A stretch of DNA of 64,000 nt from Gnetum montanum (lineage: Eukaryota > Streptophyta > Gnetopsida > Gnetales > Gnetaceae): positions 139,889 through 203,888 of the forward strand of contig MNCI01005996.1 of assembly GCA_015680685.1 (NCBI GenBank), written 5' to 3'. A model generated the notes under the pieces. That model saw only the letters and a program-made list of their open reading frames with translations, did not search any database and was not told where the DNA came from. How positions within the stretch are numbered: the stretch's first letter is position 1; each line of letters opens with the position of its first letter. Made by a program: the position numbers and the translations under genes. Shown piece after piece: positions 21,821 to 32,104 of the stretch.

Positions 21821-22900
21821 AGTCTGGGATGTACACATTAAATTTATGACTAGTAAAGAGGTAAGCACCCATATGATTACCTTATCCTTAGGGCAATCCA
21901 AGGTAGTTCCACCAGCGCCAACAAGCTTATTATCCAAGTGGAGCTCCACCACAACCATATGAGCAATACCAACAATGACACCAACCACAATCGTGGGGAA
22001 TGCCACCACAAAGGCAACAATACCCTTATAGACAACAAAATCCATATGGGTACTATGTTCAGCAACTAGTTTCTCCAAGTTCTACAAGCCATGCTTCATT
22101 TTAGCATTACTATTACCCTCCAGAGTACCACTGAACACATTCACCATCCACTCAAAGAGAGAACCCATATCCATGCCACCCTATGCATCTGTTTGTCCAC
22201 ATCCTTTTTCTCTCTACCAAGTTACCTTTTACTCCATCTATACAAGGTAAAATTCCTTCATAGCCACAACAACGAAATACCACAAGGGCTATACATTCAC
22301 ATTCGACCTTTCAACCATGTGGTTCAAACAATCAATCCAAGAAATAACCTTTTTTCTGACCCAGTAGTCCTCCTAAACCCTCACAACCTCCTATGACTAG
22401 CCATCCTACATCTCTAACACCCTCATCCTCTACATCAAATACCTTCAAGTTCCCTTCAAACCAAATGCCACCTTGGATCCACACTATGATGTTAACTCAT
22501 GCTATTTTTTAATTGGATTAAGGTTGGCAATCTTCCCACAAAAACATCTAACCTAAGAAGTCCACTCATTTACTTGCAAATCATTGAACATGAGCCATGC
22601 AAGGCTCTTCTTGATTCTAGTTCTAGAGTAAATCTCATCTCCAATGACATGTACAATGCCTAGAACCTACCACCTCTCAAGAAGAGCAACATTTATTTAG
22701 AATTGGTAGATCAATCAACCATTGTTCCTTTGGGATTAGCGGAGAACATTGTGACCATAGTTTGTGGGTGGTTCTATCCTGCTACTTTTTTGGTGATCAA
22801 GGTTGAGAATTGCAAAGGTGACTTTCCCATCATTATGAGAAGAGCTTAGTTAAGCACAATTGATGCGTGAATGGGCATAAGGGATCTTTCCTTGAAAATC
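21821..22900 (+). pseudogene. pro: Element C gag tail and protease
   Basis: Continues C's gag across the element A insertion. Joining at the TSD gives a Gln/Pro/Tyr-rich tail (about 21900-22130, with PPQPYEQYQQ), the usual composition of a gag C-terminus. The protease follows at about 22590-22880: KALLDSSSRVNLISNDMY is the active-site region (D-S-S where Athila-type proteases usually have D-L-G-A), then STIVPLGLAENIV and FPIIMRRA, which match the flap and C-terminal part of Athila proteases. In-frame stops are present. The + strand ORF at 22091-22396 is in another frame. Confidence 0.75.
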
Positions 22901-23269
22901 TCTAAGGAAAATGAATTTGGAAGGCTAGAGAAGAAGCATATTCCATGAACTATGTACAACAATAATGAGTGCCATTGCGTGCAAAATATTTGGTTCATCA
23001 AAAGTACATACATTAAAGCATGCAATCAATGTGCATAAGAAATAGATATTCAAAGGTGTTTGTATGTAGCAGCCATAAAACAGGAGGACACCCAGTGGCT
23101 GATAGCTAACTTAGAAAGTAACACATTATGCATGGAACCAACTAAGAGCCTAGCATGCGCATATGTTGAAATCATGGATTAACTTAATTAAGTTCATCAC
23201 CAACTCTGTAATGATAAAGATGGTGATACCTATTTGGGAGAGTTGGAAATCCTTGATAACTTCAAGTAA

Positions 23270-24750
23270 GAGCCCCTGGAGTTAAAAACTCTACCAACCA
23301 GCATGGAGTATAAATTATTAAATAATGATAAGTTGATCATAATCAATGTCAAACTTGCTCCTAAACAAAAATAAAAGTTGTTAAAGATGGTTAACAAATG
23401 GCCAACAACCTTTGCTTGGTCATATCCCAAATTAACAAGAATTGATCCAAGGATATGCCAACATTGCATTTATATCTACTTGGCCATGAAGCTAAGGAGA
23501 TAGCCATAGAGACAGTTGAATCCCAAATTGAATTAGATCATCAAGGAGAAAATAGAGCAACTCATCAAGGCAGGGTTTATCTATCCCATCGTAGATAGTG
23601 AGTGGGTTAGCCCACTTGTAATTGTGCCAAAGAAAGATGGCAAGTGGTGGGTCTACATCAACTTCAGGCTATTGAACATGGTAACATTTAAAGATCATTT
23701 TCCATTGCCATTTGTGGACCAAGTGTTGGGCACTATCTCTGGGCATGACTATTATAACTTCTTGGATGGTTATAGTGGCTATAACTAAATCCAAATTGCG
23801 CTAGAAGATCAGGCAAAGATAACATTCACGAGCCCCTTGGGGACTTTTGCATATTACAAGATGCCATTCAATCTATGTAATGCCCCTGCAACATTTCAAC
23901 GCCCGGTCCTTAGCATCTTTTAGCAGCAGATTGGTAGTAGTGTGGAAGTCTTCATGGATGACTTCTCCACCTATGGAGCTATGTTTGAGCAAGCCTTGGA
24001 CCACCTTGAGCAAGTCCTAAAAAGATGTGTGGAAATAAATTTGCAGCTCAATTGGTAGAAGAGTAATCTTATGGTCTAAGAAAGCATTGTATTAGAGCAC
24101 CAAATTTCACAAAAAAGGATTGAGGTAGACCTAGAGAAGATAAGGGTCATCCAAGGAATAACACATCAACTAAAGATAGTTAAAGATGTTTGATCATTCC
24201 TTAGACACACTAGCTACTACTAGTGTTTCATAGAGAATTTCTCTAAAATCACCAAGTTGTTGGTCGAGCTTACAAAAAAAGATGTTTTGTTTATCTAGAC
24301 CAAGGAGTGTGAACATGCATTCCAATAGTTGAAGGAAAACTTCATAGAAACTCCAATTATATAGGTACTAGACTAGACTAGACCATTTCACATAATGACA
24401 TATGCCTCTAATTAAGCCTTAGGAGTGGTGCTTACATAGTTGGACAATAAAAAACATCCATATTACATCCACTGCATGAGTCAAAGCATTATGTTGCACA
24501 ATTAAATTACACCACCACAAAAAAAGAATTAATGACAGTGGTGTATGCTCTAGAAAATTTCAAGAACTATGTGCTTGATTATAAAATGTCTGTGCACAGA
24601 GATCATAGTGCCATCTACTTCCTGATGAACAAGACAATGGTGACTCCTTGTATCATATGGTGGCTCGTGATCTTGCAAGAATTCAATCTCACAATGGTAG
24701 ATCAAAAAGGGACTGAGAATGTGGTCATTGACCACCTCTCTCAATTAAGA
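23270..24750 (+). pseudogene. pol: Element C reverse transcriptase and RNase H
   Basis: The N-terminal pol segment ends in TTFAWSYPKLTRIDPRICQH (about 23410). The RT core follows: WVSPLVIVPKKDGKWW, KDHFPLPFVDQVLG, FLDGYSGYN, LCNAPATFQR and the catalytic box VFMDDFSTYG (about 23950; both Asp kept). A stretch with DFSKI-like ENFSKITKLL leads into RNase H (DXTRPFHIMTYASN, then KKELMTVVYALENFKNYVL and HRDHSAIYFL). At least ten stops lie in the frame. The FPLPFVDQ...FLDGYSGYN...LCNAPATFQR series is typical of Athila RT. Confidence 0.88.
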
Positions 24751-26150
24751 TGGAATAACAAAGAGGAGGAAAGCCCACTCTCTGATCAATTTCTAGATGA
24801 ATTCCTCTTTACAAGAGTAATCAATAACCAAGTACCTACAAAACCAACGTGGTACAATGGCATCCTCACCTATCTTCTTACTCAAGAGATGCCACAAGAT
24901 CTTGACTTTAAAAAGAAGAAACAATTTCTTCATCAAGTCAAATACTTCATGAAAATCAATAGACACCTTTACAAGGTTTGCATCGATGGCCTGGTTCGTT
25001 GGTATGTCCCTAATGTAGATCAACTACATGTTCTTCAAGATGCTCATGAAGGGCCCTGTGAAGGCCACTATGCAGGGAGACACATGGCCATAAAAATCCT
25101 AATGGTAAGATCCTATTGGCCTACAATCTTCAAGGATGCCCACCAATTCATCTAATCTTGTAAATGTTGTTAACAAGATGGTGGGATGACTATGTGAATA
25201 GAAGGTCCTTAACAATGGATTCAACTACTAGAGCCTTTTGACATATGGGACATTGACTTCATGGGTCCCATCACACCCATGTCCAATGGAAGGCATACAT
25301 CATGGTAGTGGTCAACTACTACACAAAGTGGGTAGAAGCAGTAGCCGTTATTGATTATACCTCATCCACTACTACTGGATTTATATAACAAAATGCTGTA
25401 AATAGGTTTAGGGTGCCACATGCACTAATTTCGGATAATGGAACTCATTTCACAAGTGCTACTTTTAGAAAGCTAATGCAACACTTAGGGGTCAAACATA
25501 AATTAACAACACCCTATCACCCCAAGCCAATAATCAAGTAGAGGTAACTAACCTGGAGATCACAAAAATCTTAACACAAACCATTAGCAAATATAGGAAA
25601 GATTGGAGTACAAAACTCAATGATGCGCTTTGGGCTTACTGCTTAACATGGAAACTTCCTATTGGCTATTCTCCCTATGAGCTAGTGTATGAAAAACTTC
25701 CAATACTCTCGATTCAATCCAAGCTCCGTACACTCTCAACAACTTGTGATCTAAATCTTAACCTAAGTCTAGCACAGAAAGAAAGATTGATCAACCTCAA
25801 TGTGCTAGATGAAAATTGATTGGTGCCCCTATCTTTGAATGAGGTGCATAAGGTATTTAACAAGCAACGTCATGACCTAAGAATACAAAAGATAAAACTT
25901 CAACCAAGAGATAAGGTTCTCTATTGGAATCCTACACATGTATACCATAAGACCAAATTCCAAATGTTGTGGAAGGACCTTATATAATTGATCAAAAATT
26001 TTCCTTTGGGGCCATGTTAATTTACAAACTTGAGAGCCTAAATAAAAAGTATTTGGTCAACATCCAACAAGTGAAATCATTCCTAGAACCAAGAGAAGCC
26101 AGTGCAACTACCACCTCAATGGATGGACAACCGCGTTCAATTTTTTGAAT
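24750..26150 (+). pseudogene. int: Element C integrase
   Basis: Open at the start (to 25155) with LQDAHEGPCEGHYAGRHMA, the H..H half of the zinc region; the CC half is in SCKCC after a stop. Catalytic segments: WDIDFMGPI (about 25250) and ISDNGTHFTSA (about 25430). The E-bearing helix is split by a frameshift near 25527 and then reads NNQVEVTN in the next frame. The C-terminal region (25640-26090) runs through WAYCLTWKLPIGYSPYELVY to KKYLVNIQQVKSFLEP, like the end of other plant gypsy integrases. Confidence 0.87.
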
Positions 26151-26164
26151 CTCCTCCTTCCAAC

Positions 26165-26183
26165 TTAGTCATGGGGGAGATGG
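26165..26183 (+). promoter_or_regulatory. Internal polypurine-tract-like site 1 of element C
   Basis: TTAGTCATGGGGGAGATGG directly after the integrase ORF. It closely matches the true polypurine tract of the D1 3' LTR (GTAGTCATGGGGGTA). It could prime internal plus-strand synthesis; that role is inferred. Confidence 0.5.
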
Positions 26184-27675
26184 TGATCCATGCTAATAAT
26201 CCATATGGCTTCTCAGTTTTTCTACTTTTTGTTTTCCACATTTTTTATTTTACAGGTTATTTATTTTACAAATTTTTGATTTTCAATTTCTTTTATTTTC
26301 ACCAATTTTTTGTTTTGCACCATCGTTAGTATATTTGAACCTTTCTTGATCATTTTACACTTTCTTATATATTTTACCTTGTTTTGTTTTGTTTGAGTAT
26401 GACTTTTCATCATTTTTACTAATAAAAGTGTTTACTGATGATGGCTTGTGCTTAATGTTGTAATTGTTAATGTTTGGTTTCTATTCTTGAATTCTAATGT
26501 TTGATGACTATGACATGGTTTATTTTTCATGGAACAAGCAATGAGTTTATGTCATCCACCCATCCAATAAGCTCTATGACTTTCTTTGTTCTAGGAATTT
26601 GAGGTCCATTCCATTAAAGAAACTTTTAACCAATTAGTGACCCTGGTAGTTCCAGAATTAGGAAGGATTCAAAGGTTTGTAGAGGATGTGACTTCAAGGG
26701 GACTCAATACTCTTTGTACTCTTCTACATGCTTGAGTGACTACATGTTTTTCATGAACTTCTTACCATTCCATTTCAACCACTTCAAGAAGTCAAATAAA
26801 GTCTTTGCATGGTGTGGTTCCCATCCAAAATTTTAAAAAAAATGATAGGAATTCAAAGAACACCCCTTAGACAAATAAATGGACTAGAAGTACTAGTTAT
26901 GGGACTAGAAAGGCATGCACCCATGCCTAAAGGTCCCCTCTAACTAAGGTCCTCCCTCACTTCCTACTTCTCTTTTCTTCTCTTTAAGAAATAATGGTTG
27001 TTTTGTGGTAGCACTCTTGTGTCTTAAGGGGATGGATCAATCTTAAAGTGGTGATGCAAAGTCACTGAAAGCGGCTGATTTTGGTCTGGACTAGGGATGG
27101 ATCTTCTCAATTCATTTTAAACACAAACTCCACAAGGGACTTCTTATGACCTCAATTTAGGATTCCATTCCACCTTCTCCATCATCCATCCATTCTACCA
27201 TACCTCAACTCATTGTCGGGTTCTATGTTATGCTCTATGTCTTAGTTTGATGTGTTTAAATTCTTGGATAGTTTCTTTTTGGTTAATCCTTAACTTTTCA
27301 TAATCATTAATCAACTATGGGGCCCATGAACTCCTTAGTTGAGGTTATGCAAGGGCAACAAGTGTATGAGCCTACTATGGGGAGGACCCACTTGCATATT
27401 TCTTAGTTTGGTTAGTTAAGTCCCTTACCTTAGACTTTGCTACAATCCTATCTTTGGCATATTCCATTGTGCAAACCATTGTGTGCTCCTTGATCTCTCA
27501 TTTTCCACCCTCTTTCTCCAAATTTCTTAATTTTCAATACTTCAACACACTCTTCTCATATTTTTATCATGTTCATGGCTATTTAGGCTTCCATTTTATC
27601 CTAATTTCATTCAAAATTTCTTTGTAATTTTTAAGTTTTGACCAACTCAACAAAAGTTAACAATGGTTAACAAAT

Positions 27676-27745
27676 GCATCGACTAAGGCCCATCGATGTA
27701 GCTGACTGCGTTGACTAGGCCTCGTCGACAAGGCCCCATTGACAT
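27676..27745 (+). repeat. TCGA-type short repeat cluster upstream of ORFX in element C
   Basis: Imperfect units such as CATCGACTAAGGCC, CATCGATG, TTGACTAGGCC and GTCGACAAGGCC in about 70 bp. The position matches that of the GATATC cluster of D2 (38510-38600): about 200 bp before the second polypurine-like site and 500 bp before ORFX. Confidence 0.6.
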
Positions 27746-27919
27746 AATGCAAAAATAGTATGAATACCACTGAACACTTTGAATTTTTCACATTTAGTCC
27801 ATAACACCCAAAATTTTTTTGTAATTTTCAAAGCCCAAAACCTTCCCAAGCCTATAACTCTAGCATTGTTTATCTAAATCACCTCGTTCTTTGATCCTGT
27901 AGTTACCAGAGGTAAGCTC

Positions 27920-27935
27920 TTAGTCATGGGGGTAG
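27920..27935 (+). promoter_or_regulatory. Internal polypurine-tract-like site 2 of element C
   Basis: TTAGTCATGGGGGTAG, nearly identical to the tract before the D-family 3' LTRs, lies some 270 bp before ORFX. D2 has TTAGTCATGGGGGAAG at the same relative place (38326-38311, - strand). Confidence 0.5.
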
Positions 27936-28204
27936 CAAACCCCAAGGTTTTGATGATAATTTTTTTGAAACTTTTTCTAGCTTCCCCAAAGTGTTAAGAG
28001 GAAAAATGCTATTAAATCATTAATTTTTGAGAATTTAACCCGTCCAACAACTTTGGTAAATCAAAGATTAAATTAATAATTAAATATTAAATCCATATTA
28101 TCATAATCACACCTTAGCCAAGTGTAACCTCCCTATGAGACAAGGTATTCCAATCATTTTGAGTTACATAATATTTGCTAACTCATTGTTATGTTTGGTT
28201 ATAA

Positions 28205-29336
28205 ATGGCACCAAGACCACAAAGGCCATAGGAGGAAGGACCATTACAACCATAGGAGAAACAACCAAAAGGAGGAAGGGACCAACAAGAACATGGTCAA
28301 TAATAGGCTGAGGCAACCCATGTAATAGGACCTCTCAGAGATGAGGTTAAGGTGGAATCTATCTAACAGATTCCCAAAGAAGAAGCTACATCTAAACATT
28401 CACAGTGAGGCGAGGTGCCAGGTCTTATACCTAGACTAGAAGTCACACTTACTCAAGCCTGCCTCAACATAATTGGAATCCATGAGGTCCAACACTCAGT
28501 TCTCCAACAACTGAATTTTAGGACGTTCCTTGAATGGGCTCTAGAAGATGTCAGAACTCAACTACAAGCCTCTCCCATGTAGCCAATCATCACTTCTAAT
28601 GGGGAGTGGTAAATAGGAGAAATGTATCTCTTTTGAAACAATAGGAAAGTAGGAGCCACTATGAAAATCAAGGATATCTAAGTGTCTTACTTAGTAGAAG
28701 CCATTAAGTAAGCCATTGGATTGCTATATGTAGGAACACAATTGGTAGAGTTATCCACGCAAGCTAATCCTGGAGCAAAGAAGGAGTGGACTCAGTGGTG
28801 TTATGGGGTTGACCATAAAGAGTTTGGTGTGCTCACATCGGCAGAGCAAGTCTATTTTAAGATAGTAGCCTACCACCTCAATCCAATGGTGAGGCCTAGT
28901 AAGGTGATAGCCTTCTCTTCCTAAGCATGAATTTCTCTAAGTGAAAAATTTTTACCAAATCTGCCACAACTAATTTATCTAGAGGTAGAGAAGTGCTTCA
29001 ACTTGCCCTACTTGATCAGAAAATTATGCAAAATGGCAAGCATAGTCAGCTACACAAATGATACAGTCAAGCATGCTCCTAATGCTTCGTGGGTTGAAAA
29101 GATGAAAGATAAGACACTTGCCACGACCATAGAAGAGGAGCAATAATGACCATCTCCACCACCTACTCATGAGCAAACACCAAAGGCCCACACTATGGTT
29201 GAGCACATGCAAAAAATCCAAGAGCAACTCTTACAACAATGGGAGCAACAGGTAGGAACTAGTGGTGGAGACCCATCTATGTACAGACTGACCATGAGTC
29301 ACCTCAGAGAAGTGGCTTGCATAATCAACCAAATGN
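28205..29336 (+). pseudogene. Element C ORFX, N-terminal half
   Basis: Additional ORF downstream of pol. The start ATG at 28205 (MAPRPQRP, basic) matches MAPK at the D2 ORFX start (38007). Homologous segments follow: FGVLTSAEQVYFKIVAYHLN (about 28835) against YGELMLEERIYFKIGTYHIF in D2, then LPYLIRKLCKMASIVSYTND (about 29010) against FPCLIRKLYKHARILGYTND. The pattern of H..L.P followed by LPFP.LI..L resembles the plant-specific domain often annotated 'putative plant transposon protein'; I cannot confirm this without a search. Stops are frequent. D1 interrupts the ORF just after 29336. The C-terminal half is at 62085-63778. Confidence 0.75.
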
Positions 29337-29691
29337 TCTTAATCAAGATTATTTTTCATTATCTCTAGTAGTAGCTTAGTGTTAGAAATCACATCATATA
29401 CCTCATGCTAGACTAAACCATATGTGACAAAGTAATTACTAGTCCAAGTGGGAAGACAACGAACTACGATCAATGTGTAACTATCTAGGTGCCACAACTA
29501 GTCTGTCTACGAATTTTGATCGAATCATGCACACATGCTTATATTCATATGGTTGAGTATAGGGGTACCTCATCGCTCATCACACCTCCTTCCATTTGGT
29601 TGATTATGCAAGCCACTTCTCTGAGGTGACTCATGGTCAGTCTGTACATAGATGGGTCTCCACCACTAGTTCCTACCTGTTGCTCCCATTN
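29337..29691. other. Likely inverted assembly fragment bounded by single n bases
   Basis: Positions 29337 and 29691 are n. The piece between is, in reverse complement, the C ORFX flank (29588-29690 repeats about 29240-29336), the TSD AGGTG (29587-29583) and the first part of the D1 LTR (29582-29338). Flipping it gives a normal flank-TSD-LTR junction that joins smoothly to 29692. A real inversion would not end at both n's and duplicate the flank. Confidence 0.85.
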
Positions 29692-29964
29692 AATCTCCAA
29701 GTACATCACACTTGAACAAAGGTTCTATACAATTACAAGCATCACACTGTAGGCATGCACTTGGGAAAAGAACTAAAAATTGACAAAAATACTCAATCCT
29801 TAAGACTTACCAAAGACTCTCCTTTCCCATGTGATCGAGTGCTATATTTATAAGCTAACACAGGAATCATGATATCGTGTATACAATATTGTTGTCTAGG
29901 CTATGATATCATGTACCTGATATCATCTACTTGATGTTGAGGCCTGGCAAACCATGATTCATCA
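29338..29964 (-). repeat. 3' LTR of D1 (partly misassembled)
   Basis: The right part (29692-29964) is in normal order: it ends in the TGATGAATCATG motif of the family in element sense (plus-strand CATGATTCATCA at 29953-29964) and holds GATATC words near 29870-29930. The left part is inverted (29338-29582). Together they form one LTR like 61199-62079. Confidence 0.85.
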
Positions 29965-29975
29965 TACCCCCATGA
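29965..29975 (-). promoter_or_regulatory. Polypurine tract of D1
   Basis: The - strand reads TCATGGGGGTA directly before the 3' LTR, identical to the site in D2 (35112-35122). Confidence 0.8.
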
Positions 29976-30134
29976 CTACATAAAAACTCATCCTCAAGTC
30001 ACATAAGGTGAGGAACAAGTTCATTCAATTAAAAATAGTGGGTAGGTATGGAATTATTGAATGACCATGGACTATTTCATGCCACATTATGGGATTAAAA
30101 AAAATCTAGATACAAACACAAAATACAAAACTTG

Positions 30135-30577
30135 TGGAACTCATGTGGTTCTCAATGGTGGGGCTTCTCCATGGGTGCCTTTCCTTTGTCCTATGCTCTA
30201 GGCTTCTGAAATTGATACCTTTGAAGAAGCGCTTGAATTTTATCCTCTTTTGTCCAACGATCATGAGCCATCCATGCTAAAGTTCCAATGTTTGATGGAG
30301 TCAGTACTTCCCATGAACACGGCAATTGTGGAAACACTTGATTAGCCTTGACATACCATGCCACAAATAGCCATCATTCCTCTTTATAGACTTTGGCCCT
30401 GAGCTCTCCACCTTTTTCTTAACCAAATTGTGTAATGACTAGAATTTCCTAATGGATGGTGAATGATTGTGGTTCCTGCTTTGCATGTTCTGCATGAGGT
30501 CCTTGGCCTCTACCTCTTCTTGAATGTTTGGTTGCACCTTGAGAGGGTCCTTCTTGTTATCCTCATTTAGGGTTCAT
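30135..30577 (-). pseudogene. Shortened ORFX of D1
   Basis: The - strand start at 30577 begins like D2's ORFX (basic SRRGRG-like N-terminus), then jumps to a segment that matches the extreme C-terminal part of D2's ORFX (around 35300-35560). About 2.3 kb of ORFX, including the central domain and most of the coiled coil, is missing relative to D2. The region 29976-30134 is the 3' untranslated part, related to 35123-35273. Confidence 0.7.
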
Positions 30578-32104
30578 CTGTAATCACACCAAGATCAATT
30601 ATTAGTAAGGTCATTTAACAAGGTTTAATTATCTTATACCTTACTCATTACCTTTAATAAATGTTTAATTTGTTGCTTAGTGTGATTCTAGAGTTAGAGA
30701 TTTTTCAAGGAAGTTGTCCTAAACGTTTAATGTCAAACCCGATCTATTTAGGTGACACATAAAAGGACATGCAATGGTTCTAAGGAACATTTGATAAAAT
30801 GATGACAAAGGAAAGAATAGATTTGACAATGGAGTATTCAAAGGGTATAAAATAATGTGGTGGTGTGCAACAAGTACAAATTACAAAAGTCACACAAGTG
30901 GGTCCTCCACAAAGTAGGTTCCAACCTATAATGCCCTTGCATAACCACACCTTAAAATATCTGTAAGTACTAGAAGGGTTAAATGCAACCTACACCTATG
31001 CAACAAAACACACATATGTTAAACACCATTGTTATGAGGTATAAATTCTATGCCACATAAGACACAAGTTAGAAGTACTTAGATCGTGAGATGAGACGAA
31101 TTATAGAAGGAATTGTAGAGATCAAGACATGAGATAACTTATCCTAGACATAATGAATCCAAAGTGCTGTGCATGCTTAAGGTACCATTAGCCTTTCGCT
31201 CCAAGATCTAGACCAAGTCCATACCTCTAGTCAGTGACATCGTATTGTTTCATCCAATGATAAATAACCATAAGAGCACCATGACAACAAGGAATACGAT
31301 CACTTGAAATTTTGTCCAAGGGAGGATTGATTCAAATTTTTTTGCAGCATGTTTTTCTTCATCTTTTCTTTTCTATTTTTCTTCTTTTTCTTTTTCTAAT
31401 GCTTTGGCACTTTTTCTTTTCCAAAAGTGATCCAGAGAAGCTACCAACCTTCAAGCATGGATGCATGTCTATCTAATGGGACCCCCCAGAATAGTATTGA
31501 GTTCCTTTATTGAGTGTCTTTATCACAACTCTTATTCCCATTTTTCATTAGATCTACAAGGATCTTAGTATAACCAAGCTACATGATAGCACCTACAGAT
31601 GTCACCAAAGAGAATCCACAAGTCCCCTTAATGTCACACCCTTTTCATTCCCTCTTAGTTTGTCACTCTTTGCTCTAGGCATAATGAGGACAAAGTTACT
31701 TTAAGTTTTAATGATAGTAAGAATATCATCATACCCAGAGTAAAATCTCTTATTAATAGAATGGGTGGGTGGATGTCATGGGCTCACTATCCAAATAATT
31801 AGTCCCTTGTGACTCGATAGCATAGAACAACACCTCAACCGACTGGTTACATGAGTGTTTTATTCATAGATCAGATTACCCACAAAAAATAAAATTAAAA
31901 ATTAAAAAATTAGAAATTAGAAAATAAATAATTGTAAAACAAAAAATTGTAAAACCAAAGAAAAGGAAAAGCATTTACTAATTTTTCTTGTCAGAATGAG
32001 GGGTATCACCCATGACTAAACCTTTGATCATAGTGAGAATTAATAAATGGAAAGTTTGGATTCATGCATGTTGAAAATATTGGGGTTCGGTCATTTCCAA
32101 ACCA
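30578..32104 (-). other. D1 spacer between gag and ORFX
   Basis: Noncoding and colinear with the D2 spacer (38008-40097). Shared landmarks are the GGTTCCAACCTA...GGACCCACTTGTG segment (about 30895-30935), the poly-T/CTTTTTC tract (31340-31420) and the A-rich run near 31890-31970. A polypurine-like site lies at 32020-32001 (- strand TTTAGTCATGGGTGATACC). No open frame is conserved. Confidence 0.6.

Larger units (their letters stand above)
26151..28204 (+). other. Element C spacer between integrase and ORFX
   Basis: About 2 kb with T-rich tracts (26210-26400) and no coding signal. It is related to the D1 and D2 spacers: the segment around 27310-27420 (GTTATGCAAGGGC ... GGACCCACTTG) matches the - strand of both. 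This shows that the pol-less D elements kept this spacer. It contains two polypurine-tract-like sites and one short repeat cluster, listed separately. Confidence 0.7.

Noticed and set aside
22091-22396. 101-aa + strand ORF as a separate gene
   Set aside because: It lies in another frame over the Pro/Gln-rich gag tail of element C.
27676-27745. Centromere or satellite repeat
   Set aside because: It is only about 70 bp long and sits at a defined place in the element C spacer.
29337-29691. A true inverted repeat or foldback element
   Set aside because: Both ends coincide with n bases, and flipping the piece restores a normal LTR, TSD and flank.
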